A DNA stretch of 54,439 nucleotides, from the NCBI GenBank assembly GCA_038757945.1, contig JBCDGJ010000011.1:1-54439 (forward strand), in the 5' to 3' direction. This document shows positions 42,717 through 51,456 of this stretch, piece after piece. The translations under genes were made by a program, and so were the position numbers. The notes beneath the pieces were generated by a model that worked only from the letters and a program-made list of their open reading frames with translations, did not search any database and had not been told where the DNA came from. The stretch is from CALHVX01 sp038757945. GTDB lineage: Bacteria; Pseudomonadota; Gammaproteobacteria; Pseudomonadales; Azotimanducaceae. How positions within the stretch are numbered: position 1 is the stretch's first letter; each line of letters opens with the position of its first letter.

Positions 42717-43367
42717 TTGGGCTCCGCCAAGCAGGCTGCCTCCGACAACGAGGTGGTCATTGTCGATTACGACGCCGGAAATCTCCGCAGCGTTCAACGC
42801 GCCTGTGCGGAGGTTGGCGTGCGCGCCCGCATTGCCCGTGATCCGGCGGCGCTGGAGCACGCCGCGCGGGTCATCTTTCCGGGCGTCGGGGCCGCCGGCC
42901 CTGCCATGGCGAGCATCGAGGGATCCAGCATGAAAGAGGCGCTGCAGGCGTTCCTGGCGAGCGGACGGCCCTTGCTCGGCATCTGCCTCGGCATGCAGAT
43001 CTCCCTCGATCGCTCCGAAGAGCAGGACACCGACACCCTTGGCCTGCTGCCGGGCGAAGTCCGCCGCTTCAAGTTCAATGACGCCTCGCTGAAGGTGCCG
43101 CACATGGGCTGGAACGCTGTCCGGCCGGTGCGCTCACACCCGCTGCTCGCCGGTATCGAGCCGGGTGACGAGTTCTACTTCGTGCATGGCTACTATCCCG
43201 TGCCGGCGCTGGACGACGACGTCTATGCGGTCGCCGACTACGAGATCGAGTTCGCCTGTGCCATTGGTCGGAACAACTACTTCGGTACGCAGTTTCACCC
43301 CGAGAAGAGCGGTCGGGTCGGGCTCCGGCTGCTGGCTGCGTTCGCAAGCTGGGACGGCACATGCTGA
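42717..43367 (+). CDS. hisH: HisH-like glutamine amidotransferase subunit of imidazole glycerol phosphate synthase
   Basis: 216 residues from TTG 42717 (AGAGG at 42706-42710, 6-base spacing); a GTG at 42753 is also possible. Class I glutamine amidotransferase: VVIVDYDAGNLRSV, oxyanion loop FPGVGAAGPAMASI, nucleophile Cys in LLGICLGMQ, and His/Glu in GTQFHPEKSG. It hydrolyses glutamine to give ammonia to HisF. It overlaps hisF by 7 bases. No other histidine genes are nearby, which is unusual; see hisF. Confidence 0.88.
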   Translation: MGSAKQAASDNEVVIVDYDAGNLRSVQRACAEVGVRARIARDPAALEHAARVIFPGVGAAGPAMASIEGSSMKEALQAFLASGRPLLGICLGMQISLDRSEEQDTDTLGLLPGEVRRFKFNDASLKVPHMGWNAVRPVRSHPLLAGIEPGDEFYFVHGYYPVPALDDDVYAVADYEIEFACAIGRNNYFGTQFHPEKSGRVGLRLLAAFASWDGTC

Positions 43368-44140
43368 GCAAACGCGTTATCGCCTGCCTCGACGTACGGG
43401 ACGGGAAGCTCGCCAAGAGCGTCCGTTTTGTTGATACGCGCGACATTGGTGACCCGATCGCCACGGCCCGCGAGTACTACGAAGACGGGCTCGATGAGCT
43501 GGTGTTCTACGACATCACAGCCTCCAGCGACAAGCGCCGCATCATGCTCGACGTGGTGGAAGCCGTCGCTGCAGAAGTCTTCATTCCGCTGTCCGTCGGT
43601 GGCGGCGTGCGCAGCGTCAGCGACGCGACGGACCTGCGCCTCGCGGGTGCCGAAAAGATCAACGTCAATTCCGCAGCGGTGGCCAATCCGCGGCTGATTG
43701 ACGAGTGCGCGGCGTCTATCGGTGATCAGAACGTCGTGCTGTCCATGGACATCATCGGCACCGATGACCGGGCGCGCTTTCCCTCCGGCTACCAGATCGT
43801 CATCAACGGCGGGCGCACGCCGACGGAGCGCGACGCGCTGGCCTGGGCGCTCGAAGGGGAACAACGCGGGGCCGGCGAGCTGGTGGTGAACTCCATTGAT
43901 GCTGACGGCACCCGTGAGGGCTACGAGATCACCTTGACGCGAATGATCAGCGAAGCCGTCCGGATTCCGGTCATTGCCTCAGGTGGCGCCGGCACGCCCG
44001 CACATCTCGCGGAGGTGCTGACGGCCGGTGCCGCCGATGCGGCGCTGGTGGCGTCCATGGTGCACTTCGGTGACTACCGGGTGAGCGAGCTCAAGCGGTA
44101 CCTGAATGATGAGGCGATCAAGGTGCGCATGTCCTGGTGA
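43361..44140 (+). CDS. hisF: HisF-like cyclase subunit of imidazole glycerol phosphate synthase
   Basis: 259 residues, TIM barrel. Catalytic Asp in the first strand (VIACLDVRDGKLAKSVRF) and second catalytic Asp in VVLSMDIIG are retained. Phosphate-binding loops SVGGGVRS, NSIDADGTREGYE and ASGGAGTPAHLAEV are present. Deviations from usual gammaproteobacterial HisF: DGKLAKSV in place of DGRVVKGV, and NSIDADGT in place of TSMDRDGT. With HisH it would make imidazole glycerol phosphate and AICAR, linking histidine and purine synthesis. Separate hisH-hisF pairs also occur in sugar-modification loci, but no such genes are visible here. Confidence 0.88.
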   Translation: MLSKRVIACLDVRDGKLAKSVRFVDTRDIGDPIATAREYYEDGLDELVFYDITASSDKRRIMLDVVEAVAAEVFIPLSVGGGVRSVSDATDLRLAGAEKINVNSAAVANPRLIDECAASIGDQNVVLSMDIIGTDDRARFPSGYQIVINGGRTPTERDALAWALEGEQRGAGELVVNSIDADGTREGYEITLTRMISEAVRIPVIASGGAGTPAHLAEVLTAGAADAALVASMVHFGDYRVSELKRYLNDEAIKVRMSW

Positions 44141-44170
44141 CGCAGCGCAGGGGGAAGAGGAGGGAGAGCC

Positions 44171-45142
44171 ATGCACGCAATTCAGATCGACGGCGCGGCG
44201 CTGCGCTGGGGCGAGACTGACCGCCCGCAGCTTGGCGCTGGGGAAATCCGCATTCAGGTCCATGCCTCCGCGGCCAATCGTGCTGACCTGGCTCAGCGCG
44301 CGGGGAGCTATCCGCCGCCGCCCGGCGCCAGCCCGATCCTCGGGCTCGAGTGCGCGGGAGAAGTAACCGAGCTGGGCGAGGGCGTCACGCGCTTCAGCGT
44401 CGGCGATGCGGTGTGCGCGCTGCTTGCCGGTGGTGGCTACGCCGAGGAAGTCGTTGTTGCGGCCGGGCAGGCGCTGCCGGTTCCCCGCGGACTGTCCATG
44501 GTCGAGGCGGCGGCGGTGCCGGAAGTCTTCGCGACCGCCTACCTCAACCTTTTCATGGAGGCCGAGCTGCGCCGCGGCGAGCGTGCGCTGCTGCATGCCG
44601 GCGCCAGCGGTGTCGGCACTGCGGCCATCCAGCTGTGCAAGGCGTTTGATAACCCCTGCTACGTGACGGTCGGCAGCCAGAACAAACTGGATGCCTGCCT
44701 TGCGCTCGGCGCTGCCGGTGGCTGGCTGCGTAGTGAAGGCTCCTTCGTTGATCCGGTGACGCAGTGGAGCGAGGGTCAGGGTGTGGACGCGGTGCTCGAC
44801 CCGGTTGGTGGCGCCTATCTCGAGGACAACCTCAAGGTGCTGCGGCAGGACGGTCGGCTGGTTGTCATCGGCCTCATGGGCGGTGCCAGAACGGAGATCA
44901 ACCTCGGGCTGATGATGATCAAACGCCTGCGCCTGATTGGCTCCACGCTGCGGGCGCGATCAGTTCCGGCGAAGGCTGCCGTGATGGATGCGCTATACGA
45001 CGAAGTCTGGCCGCTGATTGAGAACGGGCAGATTCGACCGATCGTCGATCGCGTCTTTCCCATTGCTGAGGCCTCCGCCGCGCATGAGGCGATGGCGGCC
45101 GATGAGAACGTCGGCAAGCTCGTGCTGAAGGTGCGGGAGTAG
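44171..45142 (+). CDS. NAD(P)H:quinone oxidoreductase, zinc-independent MDR type (PIG3-like)
   Basis: 323 residues of the medium-chain reductase/quinone oxidoreductase family. Substrate-binding half: SAANRADLAQRAGSYPPPPGASPILGLECAGEV, with no zinc-ligand cysteines. The Rossmann half contains LLHAGASGVGTAAIQLCKAF. The YxPPPGAS and GxECAGxV pattern is that of the PIG3/TP53I3-like group, which reduces quinones with NADPH. It follows hisF by 30 bases with a good GGGAGA site before the ATG. Possibly co-transcribed with the acyl-CoA synthetase that starts 37 bases downstream. Confidence 0.9.
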   Translation: MHAIQIDGAALRWGETDRPQLGAGEIRIQVHASAANRADLAQRAGSYPPPPGASPILGLECAGEVTELGEGVTRFSVGDAVCALLAGGGYAEEVVVAAGQALPVPRGLSMVEAAAVPEVFATAYLNLFMEAELRRGERALLHAGASGVGTAAIQLCKAFDNPCYVTVGSQNKLDACLALGAAGGWLRSEGSFVDPVTQWSEGQGVDAVLDPVGGAYLEDNLKVLRQDGRLVVIGLMGGARTEINLGLMMIKRLRLIGSTLRARSVPAKAAVMDALYDEVWPLIENGQIRPIVDRVFPIAEASAAHEAMAADENVGKLVLKVRE

Positions 45143-45179
45143 CTTTGCAGCGTTCATGACAGCCGGGGAGGGCGTCATC

Positions 45180-46889
45180 ATGTCACAGCAATCAGAACCG
45201 GTAGCGCTGTCGCGGCAGAGTGCCATCGACCGCCTGACCGCGCCGGGAGAACCCTATGCGCTGCACACGCAGGTGCTGCACGGTCGGCAGTGCCGCGTGT
45301 TCAGCACCGCGCCGGCAACCCTTGCCGAGCTGTACGCAACGGCGGCCAGCGACGCAACCTTTCTGGTCTATGAAGACGAGCGGCTGACCTTTGCTGAAAC
45401 GCAGGCGCGGGCCGCGCAGCTGGCCAACGCGCTGCAGGAAGTATTCGCCATCGCGCCCGGTGACCGGGTTGCTATATCCATGCGGAACTACCCGGAGTGG
45501 GTCATCGGCTTCATGGCCGCGACCAGCATCGGCGCCATCGCGGTGGCCATGAACGCGCTCTGGAACGGCGAAGAAATGCGCTACGCGATCGGCGACAGCG
45601 AGCCGAAAGCACTGCTGCTTGACGGCGAGCGCCTGGCCCGGCTGGCTCCGCTCGAGCCGGAGCTTGCGGCTCGCTGCATTGCAGTACGGGCCGAGCCGGA
45701 GGCCGGCATCGTGGGCTTCGACACCCTGCTCGAAGGCCGTTCGGCCGTTATGCCGTTATGCCCGGTGGACGCCGATGCGGAGGCCATCATCTTCTATACG
45801 TCTGGCTCCACCGGACACCCCAAAGGGGTGCTGTCGACGCACCGGGCCGTGATCTCGGCACTGCTCAACTGGGAGCTGGAGGCTCAGCTTGCGCTGCTGA
45901 CCACCGGCGTCGAGCCACCGGCACCGCCGCCCTGGCAGCTCGCAACGCTGCTCGGCGTACCCCTGTTCCACGCGACCGGCTCACATGCAGTGTTCCTGTC
46001 CTGCTACCGGGCGCAGCGGAAGATGGTTTGCATGTACAAGTGGGACGTCGAGCAGGCGCTGGAACTGATCGAGCGCGAACGCATCATGACGTTTGTGGCC
46101 CCCGCGGCCATGACCGGCGATCTGATTCGCGCGGCGGCAGTTTCGGAGCGGGACCTGTCGTCGATGCTGGTCATTGGTGGTGGCGGTGCGCCGCGGGCTC
46201 CGGAACAGGTGCAGAAAATCGCAACCACCCGAGGTTTGCCGAACAGCAAACCGAATACCGGCTGGGGCATGACCGAGACCAACGCCATCGGCACCGGCAT
46301 CGGGGGCGATGACTATCTCGCCCATCCGGCGAGCTCCGGGCGCTGCTCGGCAGTCATGGATCTTCGTGTCGTCGACGATGCGGGCCGGATCCTGCCCGCC
46401 GGGGAACGTGGTGAGCTGCAGATCACCGGCACCGCGCTAGCGCTCGGCTACTGGCGCCGCCCGGATGCCAATGCCGAGTCCTTTGTCGACGGTTGGCTGC
46501 GCACCGGCGATGTTGCCTACATTGACGCTGAGGGGTATCTCTACATCGTCGATCGCATCAAAGATCTGGTCATCCGCGGCGGCGAGAACATCGGCTGCGG
46601 AGAGGTAGAGGCTGCGCTGACCGAGCATCCGGCCATCCGCGAGGCATCGGTGTATGGTGTCCCCGACGAGCGCCTGGGCGAGGAGGTCGGAACCACGGTT
46701 TACGTGGATCCACAGGCCGAGCTGACCGAGGGCGCCGTACGCGCCCATATGGAAGCCACGGTGGCTCGCTTCAAGGTCCCGCGCTACATACGGCTCACGA
46801 CCGGAGCGCTGCCCCGCATTGCCTCGGGCAAGATCGATAAACGCACTTTGCGGGCGGAAGCCCTGGCAGCGCTCGGAGGGTCGGCCTAG
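45180..46889 (+). CDS. class I adenylate-forming acyl-CoA synthetase
   Basis: 569 residues from ATG 45180; a GTG/ATG at 45156 adds eight. ANL-superfamily motifs: P-loop-like FYTSGSTGHPKGV, GWGMTETNAIG, hinge DGWLRTGDVAYIDAEGYLYIVDRIKDLVIRGGENI, and the C-terminal catalytic Lys in RIASGKIDKRTLR. Activates a carboxylic acid (probably a medium or long-chain or branched fatty acid) to acyl-CoA through acyl-AMP. Specificity cannot be read from sequence alone. Neighbour of a quinone oxidoreductase; a strong hairpin follows the stop. Confidence 0.92.
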   Translation: MSQQSEPVALSRQSAIDRLTAPGEPYALHTQVLHGRQCRVFSTAPATLAELYATAASDATFLVYEDERLTFAETQARAAQLANALQEVFAIAPGDRVAISMRNYPEWVIGFMAATSIGAIAVAMNALWNGEEMRYAIGDSEPKALLLDGERLARLAPLEPELAARCIAVRAEPEAGIVGFDTLLEGRSAVMPLCPVDADAEAIIFYTSGSTGHPKGVLSTHRAVISALLNWELEAQLALLTTGVEPPAPPPWQLATLLGVPLFHATGSHAVFLSCYRAQRKMVCMYKWDVEQALELIERERIMTFVAPAAMTGDLIRAAAVSERDLSSMLVIGGGGAPRAPEQVQKIATTRGLPNSKPNTGWGMTETNAIGTGIGGDDYLAHPASSGRCSAVMDLRVVDDAGRILPAGERGELQITGTALALGYWRRPDANAESFVDGWLRTGDVAYIDAEGYLYIVDRIKDLVIRGGENIGCGEVEAALTEHPAIREASVYGVPDERLGEEVGTTVYVDPQAELTEGAVRAHMEATVARFKVPRYIRLTTGALPRIASGKIDKRTLRAEALAALGGSA

Positions 46890-46900
46890 GTAGTGCGAGT

Positions 46901-46940
46901 GCGCTGTTATCCGCAGCGGTTTCGCTGCGGACAACAGCGC
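46901..46940. terminator. long intergenic hairpin after the acyl-CoA synthetase
   Basis: An 18-base arm at 46901-46918 pairs with 46923-46940 with 17 of 18 Watson-Crick pairs (only A46909/C46932 fails) and a 4-base loop GTTT. It begins 12 bases after the stop codon and is the most stable hairpin in the window. No T-run follows on either side, so it is not a standard intrinsic terminator; termination, 3'-end protection or a REP-like role are all possible. Confidence 0.7.
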
Positions 46941-46974
46941 TGGCGGATTGCGCTGCGCCGCCTACACTTCTGCA

Positions 46975-47613
46975 ATGCAGGGCTGTGCCACCAATCCGCG
47001 GACGACCTATGCCTTTACGCTCATTGAGCTGGTTGTCGTTCTGTTTGTGCTCGGTACGTTGGCTGCGGTGGTACTGCCGCGGTTCATGACCGTCACCGAG
47101 CAGGCGCAGCGAGCCGTGCTCGAGGGCCTCGCCGGTAACCTGCGAAGCGGCGTCAGCCTGTTTCACGCCGCCTGGCAGCTCGAGGGCGGCCGCGATGGCA
47201 GCACGGTCGATCTGGCGAGCTACGGCCTTGGGACGCTGGACGCCAACGCCTTTGGCTATCCGGCTTCCGGACGCCGTGATGCCGCGACGACCGGGCGGGA
47301 TCGGGACTGTGAGGATGTCTGGCGCGGCCTGCTCAATCCGGCACCATCGATCATCGAAGCAGATCCGAACAAGGAAGCCGGGAGCAGCAGCAACCACATC
47401 GAGCCGCGCCTCGGCACCGGAATCGAGTTCGTCGCCGGGCAGGATGCCAGTATTCCGGATGCGACCATCGCGCTGCCGTTCGCCAACAACGCGGAGGTCT
47501 GCCAGTTTATCTCCCTGGCTGCGCAGAGCGTGGCGTCGGGTGCACCGAAACCAACGATCTTCTACGACACCCGGACCGGGCAGGTTTTGCTGGATCTGGA
47601 CCGGGTGTTTTAA
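46975..47613 (+). CDS. type IV pilin-like (MSHA-type) prepilin with Ala at -1
   Basis: 212 residues from ATG 46975 (alternative 46948). N-terminal prepilin pattern TTYA|FTLIELVVVLFVLGTLAAVVLPRF: mature F1-T-L-I-E5 and a hydrophobic helix of standard form, but the residue before the cut is Ala, not the near-invariant Gly. The globular part (NLRSGVSLFHAAWQLEGGRDG, C-terminal PTIFYDTRTGQVLLDLDRVF) resembles MshA/GspG-like proteins; a Cys pair (DCED, EVCQF) may form the usual disulfide loop. No other pilus genes adjoin, so it is an orphan. Function may be a minor pilin or pseudopilin; processing is uncertain. Confidence 0.75.
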   Translation: MQGCATNPRTTYAFTLIELVVVLFVLGTLAAVVLPRFMTVTEQAQRAVLEGLAGNLRSGVSLFHAAWQLEGGRDGSTVDLASYGLGTLDANAFGYPASGRRDAATTGRDRDCEDVWRGLLNPAPSIIEADPNKEAGSSSNHIEPRLGTGIEFVAGQDASIPDATIALPFANNAEVCQFISLAAQSVASGAPKPTIFYDTRTGQVLLDLDRVF

Positions 47614-47661
47614 GGCCCCTGATCAATTCCTGATCGCACAAAATTCGCCAGCGCCGGCAGA

Positions 47662-50436
47662 TCAATCCCGGAGTTTCTTCAGTTCTTCGACCTGTTCGGT
47701 CAGCGCCGCCAGCGAACGCTCGATATCGGCGGCTTTGTCCTGCTCTTTCGCCACAACCTCCGGCGGCGCTTTGGCGACGAAGCCCTGATTGTTGAGCTTG
47801 CCGCGGATGCGGGCCAGGTCTTTTTCAAGCTTCTGTTGCTCTTTGCTGATGCGCGCCAGCTCAGCGTCAACGTCGATCAGGCCTTTCAGGGGCACACGGA
47901 TCTTCATCTCCCCAACCAAGCCCAGTGCGCTGGGTGGCGGCTCGCTACCGGCGTCGAGCCAATCGATCGTTGCTACTTTGGCGAGGCGCTTGAGGATCTG
48001 CTCCGTCGCCGCCGCGTTGCTGCGATCCAGCGCGCTGCCTTCGAGGAGCAGGTTCAGGCTCTGTCCCGGCTTGATGTTGGCCTCGCCACGGATCGTCCGA
48101 ACGGAATCAACCGTAGCCTTGAGCCAGCCGATGGCGGCGACCGCTTCGGGATCCGAGGCACAGTCCTCCGCGCGCGGAAACTGCTGCACCATGATTGTCT
48201 CCCCGTGCCGCTCGAGCTGTGGGGCGACGTTACGCCACAGGCTTTCTGTGACGAAGGGAATGATGGGGTGTGCAAGCCGCAGCAGGGTTTCCAGCGTGCT
48301 GAGCAGCGTGTAGCGGGCACCGCGCTGTTGCTCAACGCCGGCTGATTCGTCCCACAGTAGCGGCTTGACGATTTCGACGTACCAGTCGCAGTACTCATGC
48401 CAGGCAAAGTCGTAGACGGCGGCAGCGTACAGGTCGAACCGGAAAGTATCGATCGCGCGTTGGGCTTTTTCGATCGCGTGGCCGAGCTCAGCGGTGATCC
48501 AGCGGTCGGCCAGAGACAGGCTCCGCGGTCCTTCGAGGTCGAAGTCCTGTACGTTGGTCAGCACGAAGCGTGCCGCGTTCCAGATCTTGTTGCAGAAGTT
48601 TCTGTAGCCGGCCACGCGCTGCGTGTCGAAGCGAACGTCCCTGCCCGGGGAAGCCAGCGCAGCAAAGGTGAAACGCAGCGCATCGGTGCCGTAGGCCGGG
48701 ATCCCCTCCGGGAAGTCTTTGCGGGTGGCCTTCTCGATGCGCGGCGCCTGCTGCGGCTGCATCAGGTTGCTGGTGCGCTTTTCGACCAGCGCATCGAGGC
48801 TGATGCCGTCCATGAAGTCGATCGGATCCAGGCCATTGCCCCGGCTCTTGGACATTTTGTTGCCATCGGCGTCGCGCACCAGGCCGTGGATATAGACCGT
48901 TCGAAAGGGCACCTCGCCGCGGAACTTCAACGTCATCATCATCATCCGGGCGACCCAGAAGAAGATGATGTCGTGACCGGTAACCAGCACGTCGGTGGGA
49001 TGAAAGCGGCTGAGCTCGTCCGTTTCCTCGGGCCAGCCGAGCGTCGCGAAGGTCCACAGTGCCGAAGAAAACCAGGTTTCCAGGACATCGTCGTCCTGCC
49101 GCAGCGATGTTGCCGGGTCCAGCCCGTGCCTGCTGCGTGCCTCTTCGGCAGAACGCGCCACGTAAACGTTGCCGGCGTCGTCGTAGTAAGCAGGAATGCG
49201 GTGTCCCCACCACTGCTGACGCGATACGCACCAGTCCTTGAGATCCCGCATCCAGGCGAAGTAGGTGTTCTCGAACTGTTTCGGTACGAAGCTGGTACGG
49301 CCGTCCTCTACGGCGGCGATGGCGGGCTCCGCCAGCGGGCCGACGTTTACGAACCACTGATCTGTCAGCCAGGGCTCGATGATGGCGCCGGAGCGGTCGC
49401 CGCGCGGCACCATCAGCTTGTGGTCGTCGATGCCGTCGAGCAGCCCTTGGGCTTCCAGGTCCGCCACCATCTGCTTGCGGGCAACGAACCGGTCCAGGCC
49501 CCGGTAAGCTTCCGGCACGTCATCGGTCAGCGTTGCATCGGCGTTGAAGACGTTGATCAGCGGCAGGTCGTGACGGGCGCCTACCTCGTTGTCGTTGAAG
49601 TCGTGCGCAGGGGTGATCTTGACGCAGCCGGTGCCAAATTCAGGATCGACGTAGTCGTCGGCGATGATCGGGATCACGCGATCGGTCAGCGGCAGGCGTA
49701 CGGTCCTGCCGACCAGGGCCTGGTAGCGCTCATCGTCAGGATGGACGGCGACCGCCGCATCGCCGAGCAGGGTCTCCGGTCGGGTGGTGGCGACGGTCAG
49801 GTAGTCTTTGCCATCGGCCGTGGTCGCATCCACGAGCGGATAGCGGAAATGCCAGAGAAAACCCTTCTCTTCCGCGTTTTCAACCTCCAGATCGGAGATG
49901 GCGGTGCCGAGCTCGGGGTCCCAGTTGACCAGGCGCTGGCCGCGGTAGATGAGGCCATCCTCGAACAGCCGGACGAATACTTCCTGCACCGCACGCGCGT
50001 AGCCTTCGTCCATCGTGAAGCGCTCGCGGCTCCAGTCGAGGGAAGAGCCCATGCGCCGCAGCTGTCGCGAGATGTTGTCGCCGGACTCGTTCTTCCATTG
50101 CCAGACCGCATCAATGAACCGCTCCCGGCCCATCTCGTGGCGATCCTGTCCTTCGGCTTTGAGCTTGCGCTCGACCAGCATCTGGGTGGCGATGCCCGCG
50201 TGGTCGGTGCCCATCTGCCACAGGGTCTGATCACCCTGCATGCGCCGTACGCGAATCAGGGTATCCATCAGCGTGTGCTGAAACGCATGTCCCATGTGCA
50301 GGCTGCCGGTGACGTTCGGCGGCGGGATCATGATGCAGAACGGTGCGCCGTTCCCTGACGGTTCGAAATAGCCGGCGGCTTCCCACTCGCCATAAAGTTC
50401 CGCTTCAATGGCGTGCGGATCGAAGTTAGCTTCCAT
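47662..50436 (-). CDS. valS: valyl-tRNA synthetase
   Basis: 924 residues, close to the usual ~950. Class I motifs: HIGH-like PPNVTGSLHMGHAF and KMSKSRGNGLDPIDFMDG. The CP1 editing domain with PETLLGDAAVAVHPDD and the Thr/Asp-rich pocket ITPAHDFNDNEVG hydrolyses mischarged Thr-tRNA. The C-terminal ValS coiled coil is present (ELARISKEQQKLEKDLARIRGKLNNQGFVAKAPPEVVAKE). It charges tRNA-Val with valine. The start overlaps the acidic small protein by 11 bases, in the order pepA-holC-x-valS. Confidence 0.97.
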   Translation of the reverse strand: MEANFDPHAIEAELYGEWEAAGYFEPSGNGAPFCIMIPPPNVTGSLHMGHAFQHTLMDTLIRVRRMQGDQTLWQMGTDHAGIATQMLVERKLKAEGQDRHEMGRERFIDAVWQWKNESGDNISRQLRRMGSSLDWSRERFTMDEGYARAVQEVFVRLFEDGLIYRGQRLVNWDPELGTAISDLEVENAEEKGFLWHFRYPLVDATTADGKDYLTVATTRPETLLGDAAVAVHPDDERYQALVGRTVRLPLTDRVIPIIADDYVDPEFGTGCVKITPAHDFNDNEVGARHDLPLINVFNADATLTDDVPEAYRGLDRFVARKQMVADLEAQGLLDGIDDHKLMVPRGDRSGAIIEPWLTDQWFVNVGPLAEPAIAAVEDGRTSFVPKQFENTYFAWMRDLKDWCVSRQQWWGHRIPAYYDDAGNVYVARSAEEARSRHGLDPATSLRQDDDVLETWFSSALWTFATLGWPEETDELSRFHPTDVLVTGHDIIFFWVARMMMMTLKFRGEVPFRTVYIHGLVRDADGNKMSKSRGNGLDPIDFMDGISLDALVEKRTSNLMQPQQAPRIEKATRKDFPEGIPAYGTDALRFTFAALASPGRDVRFDTQRVAGYRNFCNKIWNAARFVLTNVQDFDLEGPRSLSLADRWITAELGHAIEKAQRAIDTFRFDLYAAAVYDFAWHEYCDWYVEIVKPLLWDESAGVEQQRGARYTLLSTLETLLRLAHPIIPFVTESLWRNVAPQLERHGETIMVQQFPRAEDCASDPEAVAAIGWLKATVDSVRTIRGEANIKPGQSLNLLLEGSALDRSNAAATEQILKRLAKVATIDWLDAGSEPPPSALGLVGEMKIRVPLKGLIDVDAELARISKEQQKLEKDLARIRGKLNNQGFVAKAPPEVVAKEQDKAADIERSLAALTEQVEELKKLRD

Positions 50437-50962
50437 CTTGATCTTTCTGCGCCTTGCGTTGCGCTTTGCGGGTGATGGCGTCGAGCAGGTTGGTCGGTTC
50501 GACGTCGGCCAGAGGTTCTTTGACCCGCAGCTGAATCTCGTCGGCCATGGCCGCCAGCACGCGAGTGCGCAGCTCGCCGATCCGTTCGCTCAGCAGCTGC
50601 TCGAGCCAGATCTGGATGGTGTCGTCGATGCGCACCCTGAGCGCCTCGTTCAGCGCATCGGTATCTTCCGGGGTCCAGCCCGTTGCGGCGGCATCGATGC
50701 TCAGCCGGGCTTCCTTCAGAACCTCGTCGGCTTCGTCCTTCCAGTCGTCCCCGAGCAGCCGGTCCAGCGAGTCGGCGTTCAGCCCACCCTCGGGCTGCGG
50801 CTCCGCGACCGGATCATCGAGCAGGGGGACCTCATCGCTGCTGGCCAGCCTGTCGTCGGGCTCCTGGTCTTCATCGAGCAGCGAGCGAATGCGTTGCAGG
50901 TCGCCGAGCAGCGCTTTGGAGTCGTCGCTCGGATCGTCTTTGGGCGGATTACTGGCGGACAT
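50426..50962 (-). CDS. acidic hypothetical protein between holC and valS
   Basis: 178 residues from ATG 50962, which lies inside the 3' end of holC (14-base overlap); the frame is open to 51061. The N-terminal ~100 residues are acidic and low in complexity (PKDDPSDDSKALLGDLQRIRSLLDEDQEPDD), probably disordered. The C-terminal ~80 residues look helical: ALNEALRVRIDDTIQIWLEQLLSERIGELRTRVLAAMADEIQLRVKEPLA, then a basic tail RKAQRKAQK. I do not recognise a named family. Overlaps at both ends (14 and 11 bases) show that it is translated with holC and valS. A helical protein at this position occurs in several gammaproteobacteria; its function is unknown. Confidence 0.75.
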   Translation of the reverse strand: MSASNPPKDDPSDDSKALLGDLQRIRSLLDEDQEPDDRLASSDEVPLLDDPVAEPQPEGGLNADSLDRLLGDDWKDEADEVLKEARLSIDAAATGWTPEDTDALNEALRVRIDDTIQIWLEQLLSERIGELRTRVLAAMADEIQLRVKEPLADVEPTNLLDAITRKAQRKAQKDQDGS

Positions 50963-51401
50963 CCTGACCCTCCCAGTCGTCGAGGTCGTGGTGGTGCAGC
51001 GGGTAGCCGCGATCGCGGTAGTGCTTGTAGCGGCTGCGCCCGTCATCCCGGTTGGCGCCAACGATGATCTCCGCTACGCGATCGAACCGTGCGAAGAACT
51101 CTGGCACACCGGGCGCAAGATTGATCAGCACGCCGTCGCAGTCTGCCGGGCAATCGTAGCCCAGGCTGACCGGGGCAGTCGGGCGTCGGTGACTGCCCGC
51201 GGGCAGACACTCGTGGGGCAGAAACCGTTCCGGCGGGTAGGCCCAGAGCAGTTCGTCAACGGCATTTACGTCTTCCTGCGAAGCCAGATGCAGATGTACA
51301 CCCTGCCCGGAACCGGCCGCCCGGAACGCCAGGCGGCAGGCGAAGCGTTGCATCGCGATCAGATCGACGTCCGCCAGCACGTAGAAATCGACGCGGGTCA
51401 T
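50949..51401 (-). CDS. holC: DNA polymerase III chi subunit
   Basis: 150 residues from ATG 51401 (MTRVDFYVLADVDLIAMQRFACRLA), matching the start and size of E. coli chi (147). Core motifs: VHLHLASQEDVNAVDELLWAYPPERFLPHE and INLAPGVPEFFARFDRVAEIIVGANRDDGRSRYKHYRDRGYPLHHHDL. Chi joins psi in the clamp loader and contacts the SSB C-terminal tail. In the classical pepA-holC-valS gene order. The holD-like partner is elsewhere in the window. Confidence 0.93.
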   Translation of the reverse strand: MTRVDFYVLADVDLIAMQRFACRLAFRAAGSGQGVHLHLASQEDVNAVDELLWAYPPERFLPHECLPAGSHRRPTAPVSLGYDCPADCDGVLINLAPGVPEFFARFDRVAEIIVGANRDDGRSRYKHYRDRGYPLHHHDLDDWEGQDVRQ

Positions 51402-51456
51402 GTCGCTGCGCCGGTCGTCTGCTGCCTCAGGGTGCTCATGCCCGGTTCCGACGGCT

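Noticed and set aside
48397..50358. 653-codon plus-strand ORF opposite valS
   Set aside because: Composition is that of an antisense reading of a GC-rich gene; valS is certain on the other strand. The same applies to long ORFs opposite pepA (51400-52929) and ilvI (11384-13498).
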